Positions 7,870-14,629 of a stretch of DNA of 34,624 nt are shown here, in pieces (the first letter of the stretch is position 1; every line of letters starts with the position of its first letter). Below the pieces are notes generated by a model, which searched no databases, was not told the origin of the DNA, and saw nothing but the letters and a program-made list of their open reading frames with translations. The position numbers and the translations under genes are program-made. The stretch is from the NCBI GenBank assembly GCA_035530055.1, contig DATKVN010000055.1:1-34624 (forward strand), read 5' to 3'. The stretch is from a bacterium. GTDB lineage: Bacteria > UBA6262 > WVXT01.

Positions 7870-9207
7870 TTACTTTTCCTGGGGCAAAGGAATAAACCCT
7901 TCCTTCATTAAAGATTCCGTTTCTTCTCTGGCAACACGGATGATCTCTGAGGCCCTCTTGTATAGTTCTTCTTTACTCAACTTAACCCGGGCTATTCCTT
8001 GCCTAATAGCTTCCATTCCCACTGCTACTGCTTCACGGGGAAAGACTTCCCTTTCCTCCATAGAAGGAATCACATATTCTTCATTTAGCCCTCTCTCCTC
8101 AGCACATTTCGCCAGTTCTTTCGCTGCAGCAATGCACATTTCATCAGTTATGGTCTGGGCTTGCACATCCAGGGTTCCCCGAAAAATGCCAGGAAAGCCA
8201 AGGGAATTGTTTACCTGATTGGGGAAATCGGAACGCCCGGTGGCAATAACTCTTGCCCCTGCCTCTTTTGCCTCCCAGGGCCAGATTTCAGGGATAGGAT
8301 TGGCACAGGCAAAAACTATAGGGTCTTTAGCCATCTTTGCCACCCATTCCTTCTTAACCACACCCGGGCCAGATTTAGATAAGGCTATTAAAACGTCCAT
8401 CCCTTCCATAACTTCGGGAATATATCCAGTTCTTCCCTCGATATTTGTCTTTTGGCAAAATTCCCACTTTTCTCTGTGGGTCTTTTTGAGTTCTTTTCTA
8501 TTCTTATGGAGTGCTCCTTTACTATCACACATAATAATATTTTCTGGATTGGCTCCATAAGCAATTATCATCCTGGCAGTACTTATATTAGCTGCCCCTG
8601 CCCCTACCATGGCAATCTTCACTTTTTCTATTTTCTTACCCACGATTTTAAGACTATTAATTAGACCAGCCAGAGTTACAGCAGCTGTTCCCTGTTGGTC
8701 GTCATGCCAGACAGGAATTTCACATTCTTTCCTAAGGCGACGTAGTATCTCAAAACATTTTGGTTGGGCAATATCTTCAAGGTTTATACCACCAAATGAT
8801 GGTTGTAGTAACTTTACAGTGTGAATGAACTCTTCCATGTCTTTAGTATCCAGACAGAGAGGGAAAGCATCTACGCCTCCCAGGTACTTGAAAAGGAGCG
8901 CCTTCCCTTCCATAACCGGCAAAGCTGCTTCCGGACCGATATCTCCCAGACCCAACACCCTGGTTCCATCAGAAATAACCGCCACAGTATTCCATTTGTT
9001 AGTGTAGGTGTAGACTAAATTTTTGTCTTTATGAATAGCCTTGCAAGGCGCTGCTACGCCAGGAGTATACCAGATTGCAAAATCATCAAAATTTCTCACA
9101 CAGCACTTTGCTACTATCTTAATTTTCCCCCGATAAAAGGGATGCAGTCTCATCGCTTCTTTTGCTGGTTGGCTGGCTTTAGCCAAAAGTTCCTTTTCAT
9201 CTACCAT
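7870..9207 (-). CDS. NAD(P)-dependent malic enzyme
   Basis: This 445-residue enzyme oxidatively decarboxylates malate to pyruvate and CO2. The catalytic Tyr lies in WYTPGVAAPC and the Lys in EGKALLFKYLGG. Metal-binding acidic residues are in NLEDIAQPKC and WHDDQQGTAAVT, and the Rossmann dinucleotide site is MVGAGAANISTARM. It is the short bacterial type without a phosphotransacetylase domain. Cofactor preference cannot be fixed from sequence. GGAG lies seven bases before the ATG. It is the first gene of a likely malic enzyme, fumarase alpha, fumarase beta, panD unit. Confidence 0.95.
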   Translation of the reverse strand: MVDEKELLAKASQPAKEAMRLHPFYRGKIKIVAKCCVRNFDDFAIWYTPGVAAPCKAIHKDKNLVYTYTNKWNTVAVISDGTRVLGLGDIGPEAALPVMEGKALLFKYLGGVDAFPLCLDTKDMEEFIHTVKLLQPSFGGINLEDIAQPKCFEILRRLRKECEIPVWHDDQQGTAAVTLAGLINSLKIVGKKIEKVKIAMVGAGAANISTARMIIAYGANPENIIMCDSKGALHKNRKELKKTHREKWEFCQKTNIEGRTGYIPEVMEGMDVLIALSKSGPGVVKKEWVAKMAKDPIVFACANPIPEIWPWEAKEAGARVIATGRSDFPNQVNNSLGFPGIFRGTLDVQAQTITDEMCIAAAKELAKCAEERGLNEEYVIPSMEEREVFPREAVAVGMEAIRQGIARVKLSKEELYKRASEIIRVAREETESLMKEGFIPLPQEK

Positions 9208-9227
9208 AGCACGTCTCCAGTTCCTCT

Positions 9228-9326
9228 GTAGTGTAGCCCTTTATGGGCGTAATTCTTACTTGGGCGACCATAAAGGTCGCCCCTACGCGACCCCAAAATC
9301 ATTACGGGGACAAGCCCCTACACTAC
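9228..9326. repeat. Family B nested palindrome, three leaves
   Basis: A 99-bp element bounded by a perfect 9-bp inverted repeat, GTAGTGTAG and CTACACTAC. Inside are three self-complementary units: GCCC-TTTAT-GGGC (9236-9247), GGGCGACC-ATAAA-GGTCGCCC (9262-9282), and a GGGGC/CCCC-type arm around 9290-9317. It fills the gap between the malic enzyme start and the pheS stop. Confidence 0.75.
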
Positions 9327-9334
9327 CAAATGAC

Positions 9335-9358
9335 GCGGAGCTATCGCTCCGCTACTCC
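9335..9358 (-). repeat. Half copy of the family C cloverleaf
   Basis: Read on the minus strand this is GGAGTA followed by the hairpin GCGGAGC-GATA-GCTCCGC and then GTCA. It matches the left outer arm, first leaf and linker of the full family C copies at 16762-16811 and 30401-30453, but the leaf stem differs (GGAGC instead of GAAAC) on both sides. Confidence 0.65.
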
Positions 9359-9384
9359 TTTTTTGTGATTTTTTGGGGGTGTGT

Positions 9385-10419
9385 TTAGAACTGTTTCAAA
9401 AATCTACGGTCATTCTCGAAGAACAAGCGCATGTCATCTATGCCATATCTCAACATGGCAATCCTCTCCACACCCATGCCAAAAGCAAAGCCAGTGTACT
9501 TCTTCGTATCGTACTTCACAAATTCAAACACTCTAGGATTGACCATGCCCGCACCCAGAATTTCCAACCATCCACTCTGTTTACAGACAGAACAGCCTTT
9601 ACCTGCACAGATAACACATTGAATGTCAACTTCTACACTCGGTTCTGTAAAGGGGAAAAAACTGGGTCGAAAGCGAACTTTAGTCTCCGCACCGAACATT
9701 CGATGACAAAAGTGGGTAAGAACTCCTTTCAAGTGGGCAAAGCTGACCCCTTCATCAACCAGAAGTCCCTCCACCTGATGGAACATCGGCGAATGAGAAG
9801 CATCGACTGCATCTCGGCGGTAGCATTTGCCAGGGGCAATAATAGCTAAAGGAGGAGATTGCTTCTCCATAACCCGAATTTGAACTGGGGAAGTATGAGT
9901 GCGTAAAAGCACCCCTTCCTTTATATAAAGTGTGCTCCACATATCTCTTGCGGGATGGTGTAAATCCATGTTGAGAGCTTCGAAATTGTAATACTCTGTC
10001 TCCACTTCCGGACCGTCCACAATGCAAAATCCTAAAGAGACAAATATATTTTTAATCTCATCCAGGATTAAAGTAATCGGATGCTTTTTCCCTAAACTGA
10101 ATTTTTTACCAGGCAACGTAATATCAATTGCTTCTTTCTCCTCTTTTACCTCTTCTTTCTTGAGTTCTATCTCCTTTTTCTTTTTGTTCCATTCACTAAA
10201 CGCATCATTTCTAACCCGGTTGGCAAGTTCCCCGGCTTTCGGTCTCTGTTCGGCCGGTAGGCTGCTAATGGTCTTAAAAATCTCTATAAGTAGACCTTTT
10301 CTTCCCAGGTACTTAATCCTCAGTTTCTCTAACTCTTCGGGAGTAGTTATCCTGGCAATCTCTTGCCTAAATAATTTTCTTAACTCTTCTATTCTGTCTG
10401 CCATTTCTATCTCTTGCAT
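9385..10419 (-). CDS. pheS: Phenylalanyl-tRNA synthetase alpha subunit
   Basis: About 344 residues. The alpha subunit holds the catalytic class II core that charges tRNA-Phe. It has an N-terminal coiled coil (first 90 residues), motif 1 near HPITLILDEI, motif 2 around LLRTHTSPVQIRVME, a Cys pair region (CVICAGKGCSVC) followed by GWLEILGAGMVNP, and motif 3 in GFAFGMGVERIAMLRYGI. The ATG used here overlaps the TPR gene stop as TGATG; GTG at 10422 and ATG at 10404 are alternatives. The beta subunit gene pheT, which usually follows, is absent; a repeat and the malic enzyme gene come next. Confidence 0.96.
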   Translation of the reverse strand: MQEIEMADRIEELRKLFRQEIARITTPEELEKLRIKYLGRKGLLIEIFKTISSLPAEQRPKAGELANRVRNDAFSEWNKKKKEIELKKEEVKEEKEAIDITLPGKKFSLGKKHPITLILDEIKNIFVSLGFCIVDGPEVETEYYNFEALNMDLHHPARDMWSTLYIKEGVLLRTHTSPVQIRVMEKQSPPLAIIAPGKCYRRDAVDASHSPMFHQVEGLLVDEGVSFAHLKGVLTHFCHRMFGAETKVRFRPSFFPFTEPSVEVDIQCVICAGKGCSVCKQSGWLEILGAGMVNPRVFEFVKYDTKKYTGFAFGMGVERIAMLRYGIDDMRLFFENDRRFLKQF

Positions 10420-10739
10420 CACTTCCCCACTATTTTTTCCAGATGTTTGCTCGCCAGTTGATGACCGGGATTGAGCTCCAGCGCTTTCGTATACATCCGG
10501 CTGGCTTCATCGGGTAAATTCTTACTTTCGTATACAACACCTAAGTTATAGTAAATTTCTGCATTCTTCTCGTCAATTTTAGATGCTTCTTTGAATTTCT
10601 CAATTGCTTCATTATATTTCTCGTTCAGAAAATAGAACTTACCCAATTCAATAAGTTTTTCTGCTTTTTCTTTTCGGTCTTTTATCTTGGCAATCTTTGC
10701 CTCAAGGTTATTAAAATCTCTCTTTTCCTCTCGAACCAT
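10419..10739 (-). CDS. Small TPR-repeat protein
   Basis: This 106-residue protein has a charged N-terminal helix and two to three tetratricopeptide units: AEKLIELGKFYFLNEKYNEA, then AEIYYNLGVVYESKNLPDEA with a following helix. TPR pairs build a protein-binding groove. No signal peptide is present, so it is probably cytosolic. A strong GGAGGAGG lies 10 bases before the ATG. It overlaps pheS and follows ktrA closely, suggesting co-transcription, but no specific partner can be named. Confidence 0.8.
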   Translation of the reverse strand: MVREEKRDFNNLEAKIAKIKDRKEKAEKLIELGKFYFLNEKYNEAIEKFKEASKIDEKNAEIYYNLGVVYESKNLPDEASRMYTKALELNPGHQLASKHLEKIVGK

Positions 10740-10786
10740 CTCAGATTATCCTCCTCCCGAAGAGTCCGGAAATCTAACTCTTTTTC

Positions 10787-11473
10787 TTATAACTTTCTCA
10801 GTTTATCTATGTTTTTATTATCCCCCAGAACCACCAGAATATCGCCATCGGCAACTTCTTCCTCTGCTCCTGGAGTAATCAGAATCTCTTCTTTAAAATC
10901 GGACTCCCCTGTATCGGTCAAACAAGGAAGTTTCCTCTTAATGGCAATTATATCTACTCCATGTTTTGCCCGTACATCAATCTCTTTCAGGCTCCTTCCG
11001 ATAAAACTTTTTGGAGCACGAACTTCCAGAATACTATATTCTGGAGATAAAGATATGTGTTCCAGAATGTCCGGGGCAGCAAGGTTCTCTGCAACTCTAA
11101 CTCCCATATCTCTCTCAGGGAAAACCACACGCGTTGCCCCAACCTTGCGCAGCACAGTTCCATGAGAAGGAGAGACAGCTTTAGCCACAATAGTTTTAAT
11201 CCCTAACTCTTTCATCAGGAGAGTTGTCAGAATGCTTGCTTCCATATTTTCCCCAGTAGAGACAATCGCTATATCCATTTTGTCCACACCCAGGGCACGC
11301 AGAGCCTTCTCATCGGTTGCATCGGCCTGCACTGCTTGTGTAACGATGTCAGATATCCCTTTAACTTTCTCTTCACCTTCGTCAATCGCCAGAACCTCAC
11401 AGCCTCTTTCTGCAAGAGCCTTAGCTACAGAGGCTCCGAAAATCCCCAAACCAAGCACAACACATTGTTTCAT
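10787..11473 (-). CDS. ktrA: KtrA/TrkA-type potassium channel regulatory subunit
   Basis: About 228 residues with an RCK_N Rossmann domain (VVLGLGIFGASVAKAL at the start, acidic residue in VLAIDEG at the end of the second strand) and an RCK_C domain from about residue 140. Such subunits form a ring that gates the KtrB/TrkH pore in response to nucleotides. I chose the ATG at 11473 because AGGAGG lies nine bases upstream; an in-frame TTG at 11482 falls inside the spacer. The ribosome-binding site overlaps the ktrB stop (TAAGGAGG), so the pair is translationally close. Confidence 0.93.
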   Translation of the reverse strand: MKQCVVLGLGIFGASVAKALAERGCEVLAIDEGEEKVKGISDIVTQAVQADATDEKALRALGVDKMDIAIVSTGENMEASILTTLLMKELGIKTIVAKAVSPSHGTVLRKVGATRVVFPERDMGVRVAENLAAPDILEHISLSPEYSILEVRAPKSFIGRSLKEIDVRAKHGVDIIAIKRKLPCLTDTGESDFKEEILITPGAEEEVADGDILVVLGDNKNIDKLRKL

Positions 11474-11487
11474 CTTGTTCAACCTCC

Positions 11488-12819
11488 TTACCCCACCAGT
11501 ACCCTTTTTTCTGGATAGCGAAACCTCAGGTCTTTCACTTCACTCATCATCGCCACTCCAATGGTAAGAGGTCCCAACCTTCCCACAAACATAGTAACAA
11601 TCAACAATGTCTTGCCCAGACTGGAAAGTCCACTGGTAATTCCTGTGGACAACCCTACTGTGCCGAAAGCAGACATAGTCTCAAAAAAGGCCCTGATGAA
11701 GCTATAACTTTCGCTACTGGTAATAATCACAGTGATAATAACAATAAAAAATATTGATAAGAAACCAACCACAAAAGACTTATTAATAACCTCCCCTGAA
11801 ATGCGACGTTTGAAAAGCGTAACATCCTTTTTTCCTTTCAGAGTAGCCCATACCGTAGCCAGCATAACTCCAAAAGTAGTAGTCTTAATCCCTCCGCCAG
11901 TGCCTCCAGGTGAAGCACCGATGAACATTAAAATAATGGTAAGAAATAAACTTCCCTGCATCATTCCCCCGACATTGACCACACTAAACCCCGCTGTGCG
12001 CGGTGTCATTGTTTGAAACAGAGAGGCCATAATTTTCTCTCTTCCTGACAATCCCCCCAGTGTCAAAGGATTTTTATATTCCAAGAGAAAGAAGCCAACT
12101 CCTCCCAAAACAATCAAGGTCAATGTAATGGATAAGACCATTTTTGTGTGCACTGAAAATTGGGGAAACTTACGATGCCTCAAATAATAGAGGTCGCTGA
12201 CCACAACATATCCCAGTCCTCCGATGAAGAACAAAGACAGAACAGTCAGACAAATAACCATATCTCCCCGAAACCCTATCAAACTGTCGCTAAACAGGGA
12301 AAAACCTGCGTTGCAAAATGCTGAAACAGCGTGAAATATTCCCAGATATATTGCTCTGGAAACAGGGTATTGTCCCATCCAGCGTAAACTCAAAATCACC
12401 GCCCCAATAACTTCCAGGACAAGGGTTATCTTTAGAACATGTTTTGCAAACTGAACCACACCTCCCAGACTAAATTGAGGCATCGATTCCTGCATTATTA
12501 ATCTTTCTTTAAGAGTTATTGTCTTGCCAATAAGCAAAAGCAGAAAAGTAGCCATAGTCATGTAACCCAGACCACCTATCTGGATTAGCAAGAGAATAAC
12601 AATCTGCCCAAACAAGGAAAAATAACCGCCGGTATCATGAACTATTAAACCGGTAACGCAGACAGCGGAAGTTGCCGTAAACAGAGCGTCAACAAGTGGT
12701 TGACTCTTTCCACTGGCAGTAGCTTGCGGCAGAGAGAGAAGAATCGTGCCAATAAGGATAACGATTAAAAATCCAAGGACGACTATTTGAGGAGGAGAAA
12801 GCGACTGATTTTTAGCCAT
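11488..12819 (-). CDS. ktrB: KtrB/TrkH-type potassium transporter pore subunit
   Basis: About 443 residues, a polytopic membrane protein with the four-fold M1-P-M2 design. Pore loops with the conserved Gly are visible: SAVCVTGLIV, SAFCNAGFSLF, TPRTAGFSVV and SAFGTVGLSTG. The Gly-rich intramembrane gate loop GASPGGTGGGIKTTT is diagnostic of KtrB. I start at the ATG at 12819, which has GGGGA six bases upstream; a GTG at 12843 would sit in a hairpin repeat. With ktrA just downstream this forms a complete Na+- or H+-coupled potassium uptake system. Confidence 0.93.
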   Translation of the reverse strand: MAKNQSLSPPQIVVLGFLIVILIGTILLSLPQATASGKSQPLVDALFTATSAVCVTGLIVHDTGGYFSLFGQIVILLLIQIGGLGYMTMATFLLLLIGKTITLKERLIMQESMPQFSLGGVVQFAKHVLKITLVLEVIGAVILSLRWMGQYPVSRAIYLGIFHAVSAFCNAGFSLFSDSLIGFRGDMVICLTVLSLFFIGGLGYVVVSDLYYLRHRKFPQFSVHTKMVLSITLTLIVLGGVGFFLLEYKNPLTLGGLSGREKIMASLFQTMTPRTAGFSVVNVGGMMQGSLFLTIILMFIGASPGGTGGGIKTTTFGVMLATVWATLKGKKDVTLFKRRISGEVINKSFVVGFLSIFFIVIITVIITSSESYSFIRAFFETMSAFGTVGLSTGITSGLSSLGKTLLIVTMFVGRLGPLTIGVAMMSEVKDLRFRYPEKRVLVG

Positions 12820-12837
12820 AGATTCCCCATTTTGGTC

Positions 12838-12916
12838 GGGCACTCTTTAGAGTGCCGTTTTCGTCACCGCACCCTGTCCCAAGACCGGGATGGGATCGGG
12901 AAAGGGCAACCGACCA
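12838..12916. repeat. Hairpin and degenerate repeat between ktrB and rplT
   Basis: GGCACTC-TTTA-GAGTGCC (12839-12856) is a perfect 7-bp hairpin just upstream of ktrB. It is followed by TCACC and AAGGGCAACCGACC, a degenerate form of the repeat at 18580-18636 and 25204-25227. No T tract supports a terminator on the minus strand. Confidence 0.5.
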
Positions 12917-12930
12917 ATTAACTAAGAACC

Positions 12931-13305
12931 TTACGCTTCTGGGATTTCTTTCTTATTCGCCTCAAGGGCAATAGCCACTAATTGAGAAAAGGCATTTGTA
13001 TCGTTCACCGCCAAATCGGCTAAAATTTTTCGGTTAATTTGAACTTTCGCCTTTCTCAGACCGCTTATAAACTGACTATAAGACATACCATTCAAGCGGG
13101 AAGCAGCATTTATTCTGATAATCCACAGAGAACGAAAATCCCTCTTCTTCCTTCGGCGATCCCTGTAGGCATACTGCAGACCTTTGTCCAGTTGTTCTGT
13201 TGCATGGCGATAAAGATGCTTCTTGCCCATCCGATACCCTTTGGTTAACCGAAAGAGCTTCTTCTTTCGCCTTCTGGTAGTTACACCACCTTTTATCCTC
13301 ACCAT
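12931..13305 (-). CDS. rplT: Ribosomal protein L20
   Basis: This 124-residue primary 23S rRNA-binding protein of the large subunit shows the basic N-terminus (MVRIKGGVTTRRRKKKL), the GYRMGKKHLYRHA region and the family C-terminal LWIIRINAASRLNGMSYSQF. It closes the infC-rpmI-rplT set, a near-universal bacterial order. L20 is the known autogenous regulator of this operon in E. coli and Bacillus, which bears on the leader upstream of infC. Confidence 0.98.
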   Translation of the reverse strand: MVRIKGGVTTRRRKKKLFRLTKGYRMGKKHLYRHATEQLDKGLQYAYRDRRRKKRDFRSLWIIRINAASRLNGMSYSQFISGLRKAKVQINRKILADLAVNDTNAFSQLVAIALEANKKEIPEA

Positions 13306-13340
13306 TGTCCTAACCTAACCCCATACATAATTTTGGTACA

Positions 13341-13364
13341 AAAATTCCCGATTGAAAATAGGGA
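13341..13364. repeat. Short palindromic repeat with TTCCCGATTGAAAAT core
   Basis: The AAATTCCCGATTGAAAATAGGGA segment lies between rplT and rpmI and recurs in opposite orientation, with a perfect palindrome, at 29337-29361. Each can form a hairpin. Confidence 0.6.
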
Positions 13365-13401
13365 CTTCAGGACTTCGTCGTTCGCAATGACAGCATAATC
13401 T

Positions 13402-13599
13402 TCATGCATACGGTAAAAGTTTCTTTACCAATCTACTATCTCTGTGAATCGATGTGCTTGATTTTCTCAACTTTCTCAATCTTTTAGAACTCTTTTTTGT
13501 TAATTTATGCCGGGCACCCGCTCTCTTGTGTTTAATTTTGCCCTTAGACGTAAATTTAAACCTCTTTTTAGCACCACTATGAGTCTTTATCTTAGGCAA
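13402..13599 (-). CDS. rpmI: Ribosomal protein L35
   Basis: This 65-residue, very basic protein of the large ribosomal subunit begins MPKIKTHSGAKKRFK, the family signature. The start codon is TTG, fixed by AGGAGG five bases upstream and by the conserved N-terminus. It sits between infC and rplT, separated from infC by a 73-bp tandem duplication. Confidence 0.97.
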   Translation of the reverse strand: MPKIKTHSGAKKRFKFTSKGKIKHKRAGARHKLTKKSSKRLRKLRKSSTSIHRDSRLVKKLLPYA

Positions 13600-13663
13600 A
13601 ATCGCCTCCTATGTGAATCAGCCTGTGCTTCCCGATTCATCGGGACGTTCGCTACGCTCTCGT

Positions 13664-13809
13664 TTCCCCGGGGCGCTCAAGCGTCTTCCGCCCGTCGCTA
13701 ACACAGAGCTCCTTATTCGTCGCTCCAGCGGTCCTTCGGACCCGGGGCGCTCACCGTCTCGCGCCCGTCGCTAACACGGAGCTCCTTATTCGTCGCTCCA
13801 GCGACCCTT
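13664..13809. repeat. Tandem duplication, 73-bp period, between infC and rpmI
   Basis: Two adjoining copies share CGGGGCGCTCA, then CGCCCGTCGCTAACAC, then GAGCTCCTTATTCGTCGCT. The period is 73 bp, measured from GAGCT at 13706 and at 13779. The copies differ at several sites. The GC-rich segment sits inside a ribosomal protein operon. A diverged relative is at 26165-26280. Confidence 0.8.
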
Positions 13810-13823
13810 TCCGTCCACAAATT

Positions 13824-14366
13824 CTACTCTTTCTTTTGTTCAGTCTGTACCTTTTTCTTGGGAACAAGCAACATCGTCATTCGATACCCGTCCAAACGAG
13901 GTTCCTGCTCACAGTTGGCTATGGAAGAAAAATTTTCCTTGATTGTTTCCAGAACTTTTCTCCCTAAATCAGCGTGACTGGTTTCCCTTCCTTTGAAATT
14001 AATTGTGACTTTTACCTTGCGTTCGGTCTCCAAAAACTCCTGGATGTGCTTCGACTTAACATCCAAATCGTGTTGCCCTATTGTGGAACGCATTCTCACT
14101 TCTTTTAACTGACCAACCCTCCTGTGTTTATGCGTCTCCTTCTTCTTCCTCTTCTGCTCATAACGGTACTTGCTATAATTCATAATTTTGCAAAGAGGAG
14201 GTGTCTGCCCAGGAACAATCTCTACTAAATCCATCTGTTTACTACGGGCGGCAAGCAAAGCTTCTTTGATTTCTACAACCCCTTGCATCTTACCTTCTTC
14301 ATTAATCAACTTAACCTGTTTATCTCTGATGTTTTCATTTACTCGCAACTTCGCTTTTTTTACTAT
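13824..14366 (-). CDS. infC: Translation initiation factor IF-3, apparent AUA start
   Basis: IF-3 binds the 30S subunit and proofreads initiator tRNA and start codon choice. Both domains are seen: N-terminal domain to about residue 75 (RVNENIRDKQVKLINEEG), a basic linker (KQKRKKKETHKHRR), and the C-terminal domain (VRMSTIG-like, RKVKVTINFKGRE). A full Shine-Dalgarno, AGGAGGTGAT, lies at 14372-14381. In frame, with an upstream TGA at 14375-14373, the only well-spaced candidate is ATA at 14366, nine bases after AGGAGG, giving 180 residues starting (M)VKKAKLRVNEN. A TTG at 14348 is 27 bases from the Shine-Dalgarno. Rare AUU/AUC/AUA starts on infC are known and allow IF-3 to repress itself. Confidence 0.93.
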   Translation of the reverse strand: MVKKAKLRVNENIRDKQVKLINEEGKMQGVVEIKEALLAARSKQMDLVEIVPGQTPPLCKIMNYSKYRYEQKRKKKETHKHRRVGQLKEVRMRSTIGQHDLDVKSKHIQEFLETERKVKVTINFKGRETSHADLGRKVLETIKENFSSIANCEQEPRLDGYRMTMLLVPKKKVQTEQKKE

Positions 14367-14388
14367 AAGCCATCACCTCCTAGAATAT

Positions 14389-14485
14389 AAAAAAAGTCCG
14401 CCATAGACGGACCTCACAGTTTCCTATCTCAAAAATGACAACCTTTTCGGAATTTCCTTAAGGTGAGGCATAGCCTACTTCCGAA
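14389..14485 (-). promoter_or_regulatory. infC leader with attenuator-like terminator and competing pairing
   Basis: On the minus strand the leader ends with GTCCG-loop-CGGAC (14396-14412), extendable by three weaker pairs, followed by seven T residues (14389-14395). That is an intrinsic terminator only about 23 bases before the infC start. CCTCAC at 14468-14463 is exactly complementary to GTGAGG at 14417-14412, which overlaps the terminator's left arm, so the two pairings exclude each other. TTCGGAA (14485-14479) and TTCCGAA (14452-14446) pair outside. The layout resembles an L20-controlled attenuator, as known in Bacillus; the identity is inference. Confidence 0.65.
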
Positions 14486-14487
14486 CT

Positions 14488-14517
14488 TTTATACAAAATA
14501 TCTCTCTCGCTTGTCAA
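14488..14517 (-). promoter_or_regulatory. Promoter for infC-rpmI-rplT
   Basis: A perfect -35 TTGACA (14517-14512) is followed after 18 bases by TATAAA (14493-14488). It lies between thrS and infC and would start transcription near 14481, giving a leader of about 115 bases. Confidence 0.65.
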
Positions 14518-14629
14518 GTGAAAAAATATATTATTTATAACCAGAACTTTGGGTTTTTTTCATGAACTGTCTCAAAAATTTCTTATTTGTCTTCTTCCAG
14601 CTCCTAATTAAATATCTGCATTATTGGGT

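Noticed and set aside
9335-9360. Intrinsic terminator for pheS
   Set aside because: The GCGGAGC hairpin is followed by T residues only on the plus strand, where no gene would use it; on the minus strand it has no T tract.
9373-9849. Plus-strand 158-codon open frame
   Set aside because: It is antisense to the strongly conserved pheS gene and has no recognisable domain.
12839-12856. Terminator between rplT and ktrB
   Set aside because: The hairpin is perfect but has no T tract on the minus strand, so I list it only as a repeat.
13664-13809. CRISPR-like direct repeats
   Set aside because: There are only two adjoining copies with no unique spacers and no cas genes; it is a tandem duplication.
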